Below are positions 51,759-59,919 of a stretch of 64,000 bases of DNA, in pieces. Under the pieces are notes generated by a model. That model was given only the letters and a program-made list of their open reading frames with translations, was not told where the DNA came from and ran no database searches. Made by a program: the position numbers and the translations under genes. Numbering within the stretch: the stretch's first letter is position 1; each line of letters begins with the position of its first letter. The DNA is from Gemmata palustris (lineage in GTDB: Bacteria; Planctomycetota; Planctomycetia; Gemmatales; Gemmataceae). The stretch spans positions 4,960,001 to 5,024,000 of the forward strand of contig NZ_JAGKQQ010000001.1 in the NCBI RefSeq assembly GCF_017939745.1, read 5' to 3'.

Positions 51759-53987
51759 ATGGCGCACCTCACGCACGCCGAAATACTCACGCACCTCGCC
51801 ACCCTCGCCACGCCACCCAGTGGATTGGGCGAACTTCAGCACTGGGCCGAGCGGTTGTGTGTCGTTCAGCAGACCCTCAAGCCGAGCACGACACCGCGCC
51901 GGCTCGTGCTGTTCGCGGCCGATCACGGCCCGGACGCCGAGAGCCGCGTGGGGGCCGCGATCCACCACATCTTCGCTGGTGGGGCCGCGGTCGCGGTCCT
52001 CGCGAAGTCCGCGCACACGGACTTGGTGCTGGTCGACGTCGGTTCGCGATCGGACGCGCTGCCGGAATCGGCGCACTATCGCAGCCGCAAGGTGCGGCCC
52101 GGCTCGCGCGACTTCACGAATCAACCGGCACTGACGGCCGACGAGTTCCGCGCCGCGTTCGTGGTCGGTCAGAAGGAGGCGGAGCACGCGCACGCGGCCG
52201 GGATGAACTTGGTCGCGGTCGATGCCCTCGGTGCCGAAAGCGCGACCATCGCGGCCCGCGTGTTGGCAGCGGACATTGATCGCGCCAGCGACCTCATGTG
52301 TGTGTTTGGCGCAGTCGGTGGGGCGGACATCGGGGCGGCCGCGGGCTTCGTTACGAAGGCCGTTGAACTCGGCCTCACGGTGTTGATCGAAGGCGATGTC
52401 GCGCGTGCGGGGCTGTTCGTTGCGGAGCGGCTCTATCCCGGTACCGCGGCGAAGGTGATTGAGGGGAAGGGGAACGGGGGAGGTTCTTCCTCCGAGGGCT
52501 TTAGCGCGCTGCTCGCGCTCCCGCTGCTCGACGCTGCAGCCGCCGTGGGCGCGCGAACGGCGCCGCGCGATGCGACGGAGCGTGAGGCCGCGCGCGCGAA
52601 ACCCGCGCGCAAAGTGGCCGTGTTTACGGGAAGTTTCGACCCGCCGACGACGTACCACCGGCGGGTCGCGATGCTCCTGCGCGGGCGCGGGTTCGACGAG
52701 GTCGTCGTGCGCCCCGCCGGTCCGCGGTGCGACACGCCGGAGATCGAGCACGCGAAGCCGGTCCACCGCGCGGTGCTGGTCGATCTCGCGTTCCGCGACC
52801 TCCCCGGCGTGACGGTGGATCTATCCGACCTCGACGACGCGACGTTCACTCCGCACTACTCGTTCGACGACCTGCTCGCGGACCGCGGGGAGGTGTGGCA
52901 CGTCATCCCGGCGGAGTTCGTTGTCGGCGGGCGCGCCGGCGAATCCGCCATTCACACGAAATGGGAACTGGGGCTGGATGCGTGGACCAGTCGGAAGTTC
53001 GTGGTGCTGCACCCGTCTGATGCGCCGCCCGATCCGGCCGATTTGCCGCCGGTGTGCCGGCTGGTCGCGGTCGACGGGCACGTTCCCACGGAGGACATCC
53101 GGCTCCGCGTGTTTAAGGGGGGCAAGCCGAAGCCCGACGTGACCGACGACGTGGAGGAGTACATCCGGCGCTACCGCTTGTTTACCGGTATGTCGGCCCC
53201 GCGCGAGACCCGCGTGTGGCTCAGTGCCCCGCGGTTGAAAATCGTCACGGCCGACAAGAGCGAGAAGGCGCTGCGGGCCGCGGAGCCGTTCCGCAAGCTC
53301 GAATCGAGCGACCCGACACACGTCCTCGTGCTCGGCGGCGACGGCACGATGCTACAGGCGATCCGTGACTACTGGCGGTTGCGGCTCCCGTTTTTGGGCC
53401 TGAACGCGGGCACGCTCGGCTTCCTGATGAACGAGTCGCTGGCGCCGGATCTGGAGGGCACGGAGATCGTGTTGTACCGGATGCCGATGATACGGGTGGA
53501 CGCCGAACTGCCGGACGGCAAGCGGGTGCAGTCGCTCGCGTTCGCGGACGCCTGGGTGGAGCGCGACAGCGGGCAGGCCGCGTGGCTGAAGATCGATGTG
53601 GACGGCAAAACGCAGGTGCCGCGCGTGGTCGGCGACGGGTTGCTCGTTGCGACGCCCGCCGGATCGAGTGCCTACGCGCGGGCGATGGGCGCGACCTCGG
53701 TCCCACTGACTGCACCGGTCTTCACGTTGGCCGGGTCGAACGTGTTCCGCCCGCGGTTCTGGAAACCGGTCGCGCTGCCCGAAACGTCGTGGGTGGGGTT
53801 CACGAGCCTGGATCACAACGGCAAGCGCCCGATCCGCGGGTTCATTGACGGCCAACCGATCGGCGCGGTGAAGTCGATGAACGTTCGCGTGAGCACGGTG
53901 GCAATGGTCGAACTCGGCTTCACGCCCGAGTTCGACCTCTCCGCCCGATTGCTACGCTCGATGTTCCCGCCGTCGGACACGTTGTAG
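51759..53987 (+). CDS. CobT-like, NadD-like and NAD-kinase fusion protein
   Basis: A 742-residue protein with three NAD(P)-related modules in a row. Residues 10-265 follow CobT (nicotinate-nucleotide:dimethylbenzimidazole phosphoribosyltransferase): FAADHGPDAE at 52, FAGGAAVAVLAK at 72, VDVGS at 92, then a degenerate GALGAES-type loop (157-161) and EGFSALLALPLL (246-257), which keeps the Glu that is catalytic in CobT. Residues 285-475 follow NadD (NaMN adenylyltransferase): VAVFTGSFDPPTTYH (287-300) and the C-terminal VPTEDIRLRVFKGG and EEYIRRYRLF. Residues 490-742 follow NAD kinase: LVLGGDGTML (523-532), LNAGTLGFLMNE (548-559), ATPAGSSAYA (631-640). ATG 51759 is chosen because the CobT-like domain begins there. 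It may cover consecutive steps of NAD and NADP synthesis. Activity of the first module is doubtful. Confidence 0.85.
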   Translation: MAHLTHAEILTHLATLATPPSGLGELQHWAERLCVVQQTLKPSTTPRRLVLFAADHGPDAESRVGAAIHHIFAGGAAVAVLAKSAHTDLVLVDVGSRSDALPESAHYRSRKVRPGSRDFTNQPALTADEFRAAFVVGQKEAEHAHAAGMNLVAVDALGAESATIAARVLAADIDRASDLMCVFGAVGGADIGAAAGFVTKAVELGLTVLIEGDVARAGLFVAERLYPGTAAKVIEGKGNGGGSSSEGFSALLALPLLDAAAAVGARTAPRDATEREAARAKPARKVAVFTGSFDPPTTYHRRVAMLLRGRGFDEVVVRPAGPRCDTPEIEHAKPVHRAVLVDLAFRDLPGVTVDLSDLDDATFTPHYSFDDLLADRGEVWHVIPAEFVVGGRAGESAIHTKWELGLDAWTSRKFVVLHPSDAPPDPADLPPVCRLVAVDGHVPTEDIRLRVFKGGKPKPDVTDDVEEYIRRYRLFTGMSAPRETRVWLSAPRLKIVTADKSEKALRAAEPFRKLESSDPTHVLVLGGDGTMLQAIRDYWRLRLPFLGLNAGTLGFLMNESLAPDLEGTEIVLYRMPMIRVDAELPDGKRVQSLAFADAWVERDSGQAAWLKIDVDGKTQVPRVVGDGLLVATPAGSSAYARAMGATSVPLTAPVFTLAGSNVFRPRFWKPVALPETSWVGFTSLDHNGKRPIRGFIDGQPIGAVKSMNVRVSTVAMVELGFTPEFDLSARLLRSMFPPSDTL
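52463..52502. repeat. Possible remnant of a GC-rich palindromic element inside the NAD fusion gene
   Basis: The stretch GGGGAACGGGGG, AGGTTCTTCC and TCCGAGGGCT is similar to the right end of the element in folC. It encodes a Gly/Ser loop (GKGNGGGSSS) directly before the CobT-like catalytic segment. The match is short. Confidence 0.4.
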
Positions 53988-54002
53988 AGCGGTTTTTGTA
54001 GT

Positions 54003-54215
54003 TTTTTGTAGGGTGGGTCGAGCCGGCTCTGCGGCGAAGGCCCACCAGAACCCACAATGCGCGTCACCGTAATCCGTCGGCGTAGAGCGCGTCTGGTTGC
54101 CGCCGCTCGTAGTGGGCTTTGGTCCTTGTATCGCAGCGCGCGTCACGGTTACCCGCGTTGTCGCTGCTCGTGGTGGGCCTTCGCCGCAGAGCCGGCTCGA
54201 CCCACCCTACAAAAA
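54003..54215. repeat. Long palindrome on the 3' side of the RAYT gene
   Basis: Arms 54003-54047 and 54171-54215 are exact reverse complements over 45 bp (TTTTTGTAGGGTGGGTCGAG start). The 123-bp middle contains further REP-like words (GCGTCACCGTAATCC and GCGTCACGGTTACCCG). It ends 20 bp from the RAYT stop codon. Confidence 0.9.
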
Positions 54216-54235
54216 CCGCAGAAGCCGCGTCCGGG

Positions 54236-54790
54236 TTACTCCTCCCACTCGGCGCCGGGTACGTCCAGCGCGCTACCGTTCCTGTCCCATTCCGGTGGGT
54301 AATCGCCGGTCTCGACCCAGCGCGCAAAAGACGAATACGGGTACGTTCCCGGTGATTTCGTGATCCCGTGCTTGACCGGGTTCCAGTGGATATAGTCCGC
54401 GCAGCGTTTGAGATCGTCTTCGTCGCGAACCATGTGTTCCCAGAACCGGCGCTGCCAGACGCCGCGCCCGCGGCGAGCGGACCGCGAAGAACTGGTCGGG
54501 GCTTCGGTGCCGCCTCCCGCGAGGTACGAGCGCGTGAACCGTTTTTTGATTCGCTGCCAGCGGAGCGAATAGTCCGCATCTCCAACGGGGAGCGTCCAGA
54601 TCGTATGTAAGTGATCGGGGAGTAGTACGACTGCGACGATCGTAACGGGCCGCATGGCGAACTCGTCGATCATCGCCTTGCGCAAGCAATCTCGTGCGAA
54701 TTCGGTGGTCAAAAGTGGTTGCCGCCGGTGCGTTACCAAAGTGAAGAAATAGGTCCCGCCGGGCGCGTACCAGCGGCGGTAGTCCGGCAC
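54236..54790 (-). CDS. REP-associated tyrosine transposase (RAYT, Y1_Tnp)
   Basis: A 184-residue single-strand transposase of the RAYT/IS200-like HUH class. GTG 54790 (VPDYRRWYAPGGTYFFTLVT) is chosen because the frame upstream runs through the palindrome. Motifs: GTYFFTLVTHRR (12-23), the HUH pair LLPDHLHTIW with His 60 and His 62, RFWEHMVRDEDDLKRCADYIHWNPVKHG with the catalytic Tyr 133, and SSFARWVETGDYP. All catalytic residues are intact. RAYTs are thought to mobilise REP palindromes; here two such palindromes flank the gene at 20 bp on each side. The gene sits between the 3' ends of two convergent genes, so it disrupts neither. Confidence 0.95.
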   Translation of the reverse strand: MPDYRRWYAPGGTYFFTLVTHRRQPLLTTEFARDCLRKAMIDEFAMRPVTIVAVVLLPDHLHTIWTLPVGDADYSLRWQRIKKRFTRSYLAGGGTEAPTSSSRSARRGRGVWQRRFWEHMVRDEDDLKRCADYIHWNPVKHGITKSPGTYPYSSFARWVETGDYPPEWDRNGSALDVPGAEWEE

Positions 54791-54810
54791 GGATGGGGCC
54801 TCGCGGCAGG

Positions 54811-54957
54811 GTGTTTTGTAGGGTGGGTCGGCCCGGCAGCGCGGCGAAGGCCCACCACGGGCAGCGACAACGCGGGTAACCGTGACTGGTGGCCGGGGCG
54901 CCACCGTTTGTGGTGGGCCTTCGCCGCACTGCCGGCTCGACCCACCCTACAAAACAC
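54811..54957. repeat. Long palindrome on the 5' side of the RAYT gene
   Basis: Arms 54811-54857 and 54911-54957 pair over 44 of 47 bp. Bases 54818-54886 are, in reverse complement, nearly the same as 54142-54210 of the other palindrome (about 63 of 69), so the two flanks face each other. It starts 20 bp from the RAYT start codon. Confidence 0.88.
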
Positions 54958-54988
54958 TACAAAAACCAAGCAAACAGCAAGGCTGTGG

Positions 54989-56431
54989 TTAGCTGATCTT
55001 CCACCCACCGCGGCGCTCGCGGGCGAGCATCTTGTTGGCGTCTTCGTCGTTGAAGGTGTATTTCTTCGCGTCCCACATCAGCGGCTTGCTCTTGTTGAGC
55101 CGCAGCGCGACCGTTCCCAAGTGGCAGACGATCACCGAGCCGGCGCCGACTTCCACGCCGCAGATCGGGGTCTCGCGGGTCTTCACGCAATCGAGGAAGT
55201 TGCCCATGTGGTTCGTCGGGACCGAGCCGTAGAGCTTCGGCTTGTCGGCCTCGTTGAGCGGAGCGAAAACTGCTTTGTCGCTGGCAAGCAACAGGCCGCG
55301 GCTCACGAACAGCGTACCCTTGTCACCCTTCACCAGTACGCCGTTCTCGCCGCCGTTCACGCCGTCGTATTCCTTACCGCCCCGGTCCTTCCACTTCCCG
55401 CCCTTGGCGTCCACCAACCCGTTGGCGGTCGAACCGGCGCCGTGGCTCACTTCCACCTTCACACCGTTCGCGTAGGTGTGCAGAACCTTGAACGTTTTGT
55501 GGCAGTTGTACCCGTCGCCACCGGCGTAGGGCTTGGCGGCCTCGACCACTTCCACCGAAACCGGTCCGCTGCCGTCCGTGCCGAGCATCCACTGCGCGAT
55601 GTCGATGTGGTGCGCGCCCCAGTCGGTCATTTTCCCGCCGCTGTACTCGTACCACCAGCGGAACTCGTAGTGGCAGTTCGTCTTCCCGCCGTCGATCCGG
55701 AACGGAACCTTCGCGGTCGGCCCGAGCCACATGTCCCAGTCGAGTTCCTTCGGCGGCTCCACTTCCTTGATCGCCCCGCTCTGCGGGTTGTCCCCGATGC
55801 GGCACTCGATGGTCTCGATCTTTCCGATGCGCCCGGCGCGGACCAGTTCGGTCGCGAGCCGGAACTTGCCGCCCATCTCGCTGCGCTGCTGGCTGCCGGT
55901 CTGGAGCACGCGCTTCGTTTCGGCCGTCGCCTTCTTCATGGCGAGGGCTTCTTCGATCGTGAGCGTGAGCGGCTTCTCGCAGTACACGTCCTTGCCGGCC
56001 TTCATCGCGGCGATGGCGATGATCGCGTGCCAGTGGTCCGGAGTGGCGACGATGACCGCGTCCACGTCCTTGCTCGCGATCAGCTCGCGGAAGTCCTTGT
56101 GCGCTTTGACTTCGTAGCCGTCCTTCTTGTACTGCGCGACGGCGTGGTCGCGGTGCCGGCCGTCCACGTCGCACACGGCGGTGAAGTTCACCTTGTCCTT
56201 GAATCGCTTGGCCTCGCCGTACAGGGCGTTCGAGCGCCGCGGTTCGGGGCCGACGCCGATGACGCCGATGTTCAGCTTGCCGTTCGCGCCGGTCGGCTTG
56301 ACGTCTTCAGCAGCGCGGGCGCTGGCCCCGAACCAGTCGCGGGCGTGCCACGCCGGGAGCCCGGCGAGTGTGAGAGCAGCGACCGAGCGGTTCATGAACC
56401 CCCGGCGGGAGAGATTTCCGCGGTCCAACAT
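54989..56431 (-). CDS. Tat-exported Gfo/Idh/MocA-family oxidoreductase
   Basis: A 480-residue NAD(P)-dependent oxidoreductase. A Tat signal opens it (LSRRGFMNRSVAALTLAGL, Arg pair at 9-10). The Rossmann domain begins at KLNIGVIGVGPEPRRSNALYG (52-72); the second Gly of the usual GxGxxG is altered. The catalytic CEKPLT is at 151-156, with the preceding VATPDHWHAIIAIAAMKAGKDVY. The C-terminal domain has FRWWYEYSGGKMTDWGAHHIDIAQWML, where WGAHHID carries the catalytic His. These exported dehydrogenases are numerous in planctomycetes and are linked to polysaccharide or polyol use; the substrate is unknown. AAAGGAA precedes ATG 56431. Confidence 0.93.
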   Translation of the reverse strand: MLDRGNLSRRGFMNRSVAALTLAGLPAWHARDWFGASARAAEDVKPTGANGKLNIGVIGVGPEPRRSNALYGEAKRFKDKVNFTAVCDVDGRHRDHAVAQYKKDGYEVKAHKDFRELIASKDVDAVIVATPDHWHAIIAIAAMKAGKDVYCEKPLTLTIEEALAMKKATAETKRVLQTGSQQRSEMGGKFRLATELVRAGRIGKIETIECRIGDNPQSGAIKEVEPPKELDWDMWLGPTAKVPFRIDGGKTNCHYEFRWWYEYSGGKMTDWGAHHIDIAQWMLGTDGSGPVSVEVVEAAKPYAGGDGYNCHKTFKVLHTYANGVKVEVSHGAGSTANGLVDAKGGKWKDRGGKEYDGVNGGENGVLVKGDKGTLFVSRGLLLASDKAVFAPLNEADKPKLYGSVPTNHMGNFLDCVKTRETPICGVEVGAGSVIVCHLGTVALRLNKSKPLMWDAKKYTFNDEDANKMLARERRGGWKIS

Positions 56432-56542
56432 GACGGCGTTCCTTTCGCGAAACGAGCGGGTGCGTGGGTGGGAAGCGGGAGACGTGTATGATACTACGGC
56501 GGGGCCGCGGCCACGCAATCAGAAACCGGAGTGACGCGCGCG

Positions 56543-57466
56543 ATGGCTGACGATTTGCTGGATCGGTTCTTCGGAAAAGGGGTACCGCGGATCGGCGGCC
56601 CGCCGGTCGCGAACCCCCGCCTGACCGACCCCGTTGGGTTGCAGTGCCTCTTCGACATCCCGCTCGACCTGCCCGCGGACAAGCTGGCGGTTACCGTCCG
56701 CGAGTACCACCCGGACCTGGAAGACGCCACAGTCGAGATCTACCAGGTTCCCCCGTCCGGGAAGCCGCACGACCTCGAACCCGCACTCATGGGCTTGGTC
56801 GCGTGGGGAGCACACGTCATCAAAGTGGTCGGTTTCGCGCACCCGATGCCGGCCAACACGGTGAAGGGGTGCGTACAACCCGCTCACTTCGACCCGCAGT
56901 ACAAGGAGATCGCGTACCGGCACCAGACGCACGTGATGCTGTACTACAACGGGTACGACCAGAACCCGCTCGAGCAGTACGTCGCGCTCGCGGCCGTCGC
57001 GGGCTCTCTGACGGTGTTCGGCTCGGTGTTCACGCTGAACGAAACCGCCCGGACCGCGATCCCCGCACCGGTGCTGACGCCGCACGAAGAGGACGGCGGG
57101 GACATGCTCGCGGCCCTGCGCGGGTTGCCGCTGTTGCTCATCTACTGCGGGTTCGTGAAGCTCGAAGTTGAGGGGCAACCCGGCGTCTGGATGCGCACCT
57201 ACGGGGGCCACCGGTTCGGGCTACCGGACCTCGCGCTGCACGCGGACAGTCACGAGATGGCGCGGTTCACGTTCGACCTGTTCAACAACGCGCTGGCGTA
57301 CTTGCGCGCGTCCGGTAAGTCGTTCGCTCCGGGACACACGATGCAGGTGGGCGACGACATGTTTTTGCGGCTGCGCGCCCGCGTTCCAGACGAGTGGTAC
57401 CTGGACAGCGAGGGCGAGATGCTCGTCGCCGACCGCGTCGCGGGGAGTGACGTGTCGGTTTCGTAG
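56543..57466 (+). CDS. DUF4261-like protein
   Basis: A 307-residue cytoplasmic protein. I chose ATG 56543 because GGAG lies about 9 bases ahead; GTG 56531 is also possible. The body has GLQCLFDIPLDLPADKLAVTVREYHP near residue 33, WGAHVIKVVGFAHPMP, HQTHVMLYYNGYDQNPLEQYVALAAVAGSL near 125 and GLPDLALHADSHEMARFTFDLFNNALAYL near 235. These match the DUF4261 pattern (ADSHEMxxxFxLLYN-like block) with no known function. It is divergent from the oxidoreductase (111-bp gap). Confidence 0.75.
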   Translation: MADDLLDRFFGKGVPRIGGPPVANPRLTDPVGLQCLFDIPLDLPADKLAVTVREYHPDLEDATVEIYQVPPSGKPHDLEPALMGLVAWGAHVIKVVGFAHPMPANTVKGCVQPAHFDPQYKEIAYRHQTHVMLYYNGYDQNPLEQYVALAAVAGSLTVFGSVFTLNETARTAIPAPVLTPHEEDGGDMLAALRGLPLLLIYCGFVKLEVEGQPGVWMRTYGGHRFGLPDLALHADSHEMARFTFDLFNNALAYLRASGKSFAPGHTMQVGDDMFLRLRARVPDEWYLDSEGEMLVADRVAGSDVSVS

Positions 57467-57471
57467 GGTGT

Positions 57472-57557
57472 GGAATCTGGCGAACGGCTCGGCGTAAGCC
57501 GGCCGGTTGCGTCTACAAAGCACCGGCCGGCTTACGCCGAGCCGTTCGCCAGATTCC
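57472..57557. repeat. Perfect 36-bp inverted repeat between two plus-strand genes
   Basis: Arms 57472-57507 and 57522-57557 are exact over 36 bp (GGAATCTGGCGAACGGCTCG start) with a 14-nt loop. It begins 5 bp after the DUF4261 stop. It could terminate that gene, but no U tract follows. Confidence 0.8.
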
Positions 57558-57727
57558 CGGATTTCAGCGCAACAAATGCACATCCCCGTTGAATAAGTGG
57601 ACTGCTTCGCCGAATGGCACCTCACTCGACTCCCGTCTGCGGCCCCACACGAGTCACGGGCCGGAGGCGGGAGACCGGCTTTTGTCTACAATCGCCCCGT
57701 CGTCGTTCCTCAACTCTGGAGAAACGC

Positions 57728-59671
57728 ATGTTCCGCTTCGCATTCTTCGCGGGAGTGTTCGCCATGACGCCCCTAGTCGCCTCGGCCGAGGCGCCGCCGC
57801 TCATCCCGCGCGACGTGTTGTTCGGCAACCCGGACAGGGCCGGTCCGCAAATCTCCCCGGACGGAAAGTACATCGCGTACCTCGCCCCGGACGAGAAGAA
57901 CGTCCTCCAGGTGTGGGTGCGCACTACCGTTCCGCCGGCCGGCAAAGCGAACGACAAGAAGGTGACCAGTGACGAAAAGCGCGGCATCCGCCAGTATTTC
58001 TGGGCGCACGACGGCAAGCACCTGCTGTACCTGCAAGACGCGGGCGGCGACGAGAACTTCCACCTGTTCGCGGCGGAACTCGGGACCGGGAAGACACGCG
58101 ACCTCACGCCGTTTACGGGCGTCCGCGTGCAGGGCGTCGAACTCGACGAGAAGCACCCGGACACGCTCCTCGTGGGCATGAACAAGCGGAACAAGGCCGC
58201 GTTCGACATGCACCGCGTCACCATTTCGACTGGCGAAGAGAAGATCGACACTGAAAACCCCGGCCTCGTGATGAGCTGGACCACGGACAAGGATTTCGTC
58301 ATTCGCGCCGCGACCGCCGTGAACGCGGAGACCGGCGGGTACGACCTGATGGTGCGCGAGAAGCCCGGCACGGAGTGGAAGACGATCAAGCGGTGGACGA
58401 ACGAGGAGCAGGGGCAGGCCGCCGGGTTCGGCGCGGACGCGAACACGCTCTACGTCATCGGTAACGACCGCACGGACACGCTCCGGCTCACCAAGTTCGA
58501 TCTCGCGACCAGTAAGGAAGAGGTGATCGCGGAGGACAAAGAATACGACGTGAGCGGGGCGATGATTGACGACAAAAAGCGCATCCCGCTCGCCGTGTCG
58601 TTCACGAAAGCCCGGACCGAGTGGAAGGTGCTCGACGACAGCGTGAAGGACGACTTCGCCGCGCTCGCGAAGTTCCAGCGCGGCGACTTCAGCATCACGA
58701 GCAAGACCACGGACGACACGATTTGGGTGGTAGCCTACGTCACCGACGACGGCCCGACGTCGTACTATCTCTACCACCGCGACACGAAGAAAGCGGACTT
58801 CCTGTTCTTCAATAACTCGAAGCTGGAGAACACGAAGCTCGCCCAGATGGAACCGATCCAGTACAAGGCGAAGGACGGGCTAGTCGTTCACGGCTACCTG
58901 ACGAAGCCGGTCGGCGTCGAAGCGAAGGATCTGCCGACAGTGCTCCTCGTTCACGGCGGCCCGTGGGCGCGCGACTCGTGGGGCTTCAGCCCGCTAACGC
59001 AGTTCCTCGCGAACCGCGGCTACGCGGTCCTTCAGGTGAACTTCCGCGGCAGCACCGGTTACGGCAAGAAGTTCCTGAACGCCGGCAACAGGGAATGGGC
59101 CGGGAAGATGCACCAGGACTTGATCGACGCGAAGGAGTGGATCGTCAAGCAGGGCGTCGCGGACTCGAAGAAGGTCGCGATCATGGGCGGTAGCTACGGC
59201 GGTTACGCGACGCTCGTCGGCCTCACGTTCACGCCCGACGAGTTCGCGTGTGGCGTGGGCATCGTCGGCCCCAGCAACATCGTCACGCTGTTGAAGACGG
59301 TTCCGCCGTACTGGGCACCCGCGAAGGCTCTGTTCGCCAAGCGCGTCGGTGACCTGGAGAAGGAAGAGGAGTTCCTGAAGGAGCGCTCGCCGCTCTCGAA
59401 GGTGAACTACATCACCAAACCCCTGCTGATCGGCCAGGGTAAGAACGACCCGCGAGTGAAAGTGGCCGAGAGCGACCAAATCGTCGAGGCGATGCGGAAG
59501 AACGGCAAGCCGGTGGAGTACGTGCTGTACCCGGACGAGGGCCACGGCTTCCAGCGCCCGGAGAACCGGCTGCACTTCTTCGCGGTCACGGAGCAGTTCC
59601 TCGCCAAGCACCTCGGGGGCCGCGCCGAAGCCGTCGGCGATATTAAGGGGCACTCCGGCGAGATCAAGTAG
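57728..59671 (+). CDS. Secreted S9-family prolyl oligopeptidase / acylaminoacyl peptidase
   Basis: A 647-residue exported serine peptidase. ATG 57728 has GGAG ahead and opens a signal peptide (MFRFAFFAGVFAMTPLVASA). Residues about 30-380 form the beta-propeller (NPDRAGPQISPDGKYIAYLA, YFWAHDGKHLLYLQDAGGDENFHLF). Residues 390-647 form the alpha/beta hydrolase: VHGGPWARDSWG, then MGGSYGGYATL with Ser 489, GKNDPRV with Asp 574 and DEGHGF with His 606, a complete catalytic triad. The chain ends PENRLHFFAVTEQFLAKHLGG. It probably cleaves short peptides outside the cytoplasm. The word-like spacer at 59690 follows it. Confidence 0.95.
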   Translation: MFRFAFFAGVFAMTPLVASAEAPPLIPRDVLFGNPDRAGPQISPDGKYIAYLAPDEKNVLQVWVRTTVPPAGKANDKKVTSDEKRGIRQYFWAHDGKHLLYLQDAGGDENFHLFAAELGTGKTRDLTPFTGVRVQGVELDEKHPDTLLVGMNKRNKAAFDMHRVTISTGEEKIDTENPGLVMSWTTDKDFVIRAATAVNAETGGYDLMVREKPGTEWKTIKRWTNEEQGQAAGFGADANTLYVIGNDRTDTLRLTKFDLATSKEEVIAEDKEYDVSGAMIDDKKRIPLAVSFTKARTEWKVLDDSVKDDFAALAKFQRGDFSITSKTTDDTIWVVAYVTDDGPTSYYLYHRDTKKADFLFFNNSKLENTKLAQMEPIQYKAKDGLVVHGYLTKPVGVEAKDLPTVLLVHGGPWARDSWGFSPLTQFLANRGYAVLQVNFRGSTGYGKKFLNAGNREWAGKMHQDLIDAKEWIVKQGVADSKKVAIMGGSYGGYATLVGLTFTPDEFACGVGIVGPSNIVTLLKTVPPYWAPAKALFAKRVGDLEKEEEFLKERSPLSKVNYITKPLLIGQGKNDPRVKVAESDQIVEAMRKNGKPVEYVLYPDEGHGFQRPENRLHFFAVTEQFLAKHLGGRAEAVGDIKGHSGEIK

Positions 59672-59689
59672 CGGGCGGAGGGGCAGAGA

Positions 59690-59860
59690 AAGAGCCGCGG
59701 ATCACGCAGATAACGCGGATCAGACAGAAGGCAGAGAGCAGAAGACAGAGATCAGAGAACCGAAGGCAGGAGTGCTTTTCGTTCTCTGTTCTCTGCCTTC
59801 TGTCCTTCTGCTCTCTTCTTTTTGTGCCCTTTGTGCTTTTTTATGGCCATTCTGCCTTCG
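59690..59860. repeat. Word-like AGAAGGCAGAGAGC spacer upstream of the ABC-2 permease
   Basis: Starts with ACGCAGATAACGCGGATC-type words, then AGAAGGCAGAGAGCAGAAGA and AGAGATCAGAGAACC, then their rough complement (GTTCTCTGTTCTCTGCC, TTCTGCTCTCTTC), and ends with TTTGTGCCCTTTGTGC. The halves are mosaic complements of each other, so RNA pairing is possible. The style is the same as at 1235, 6339 and 16133. Confidence 0.6.
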
Positions 59861-59919
59861 CTTCCAAGCCTCACCTCTCTCGAACTGCTCGGTGTTGCCC
59901 GCGCCCGTATTATGCCCCT

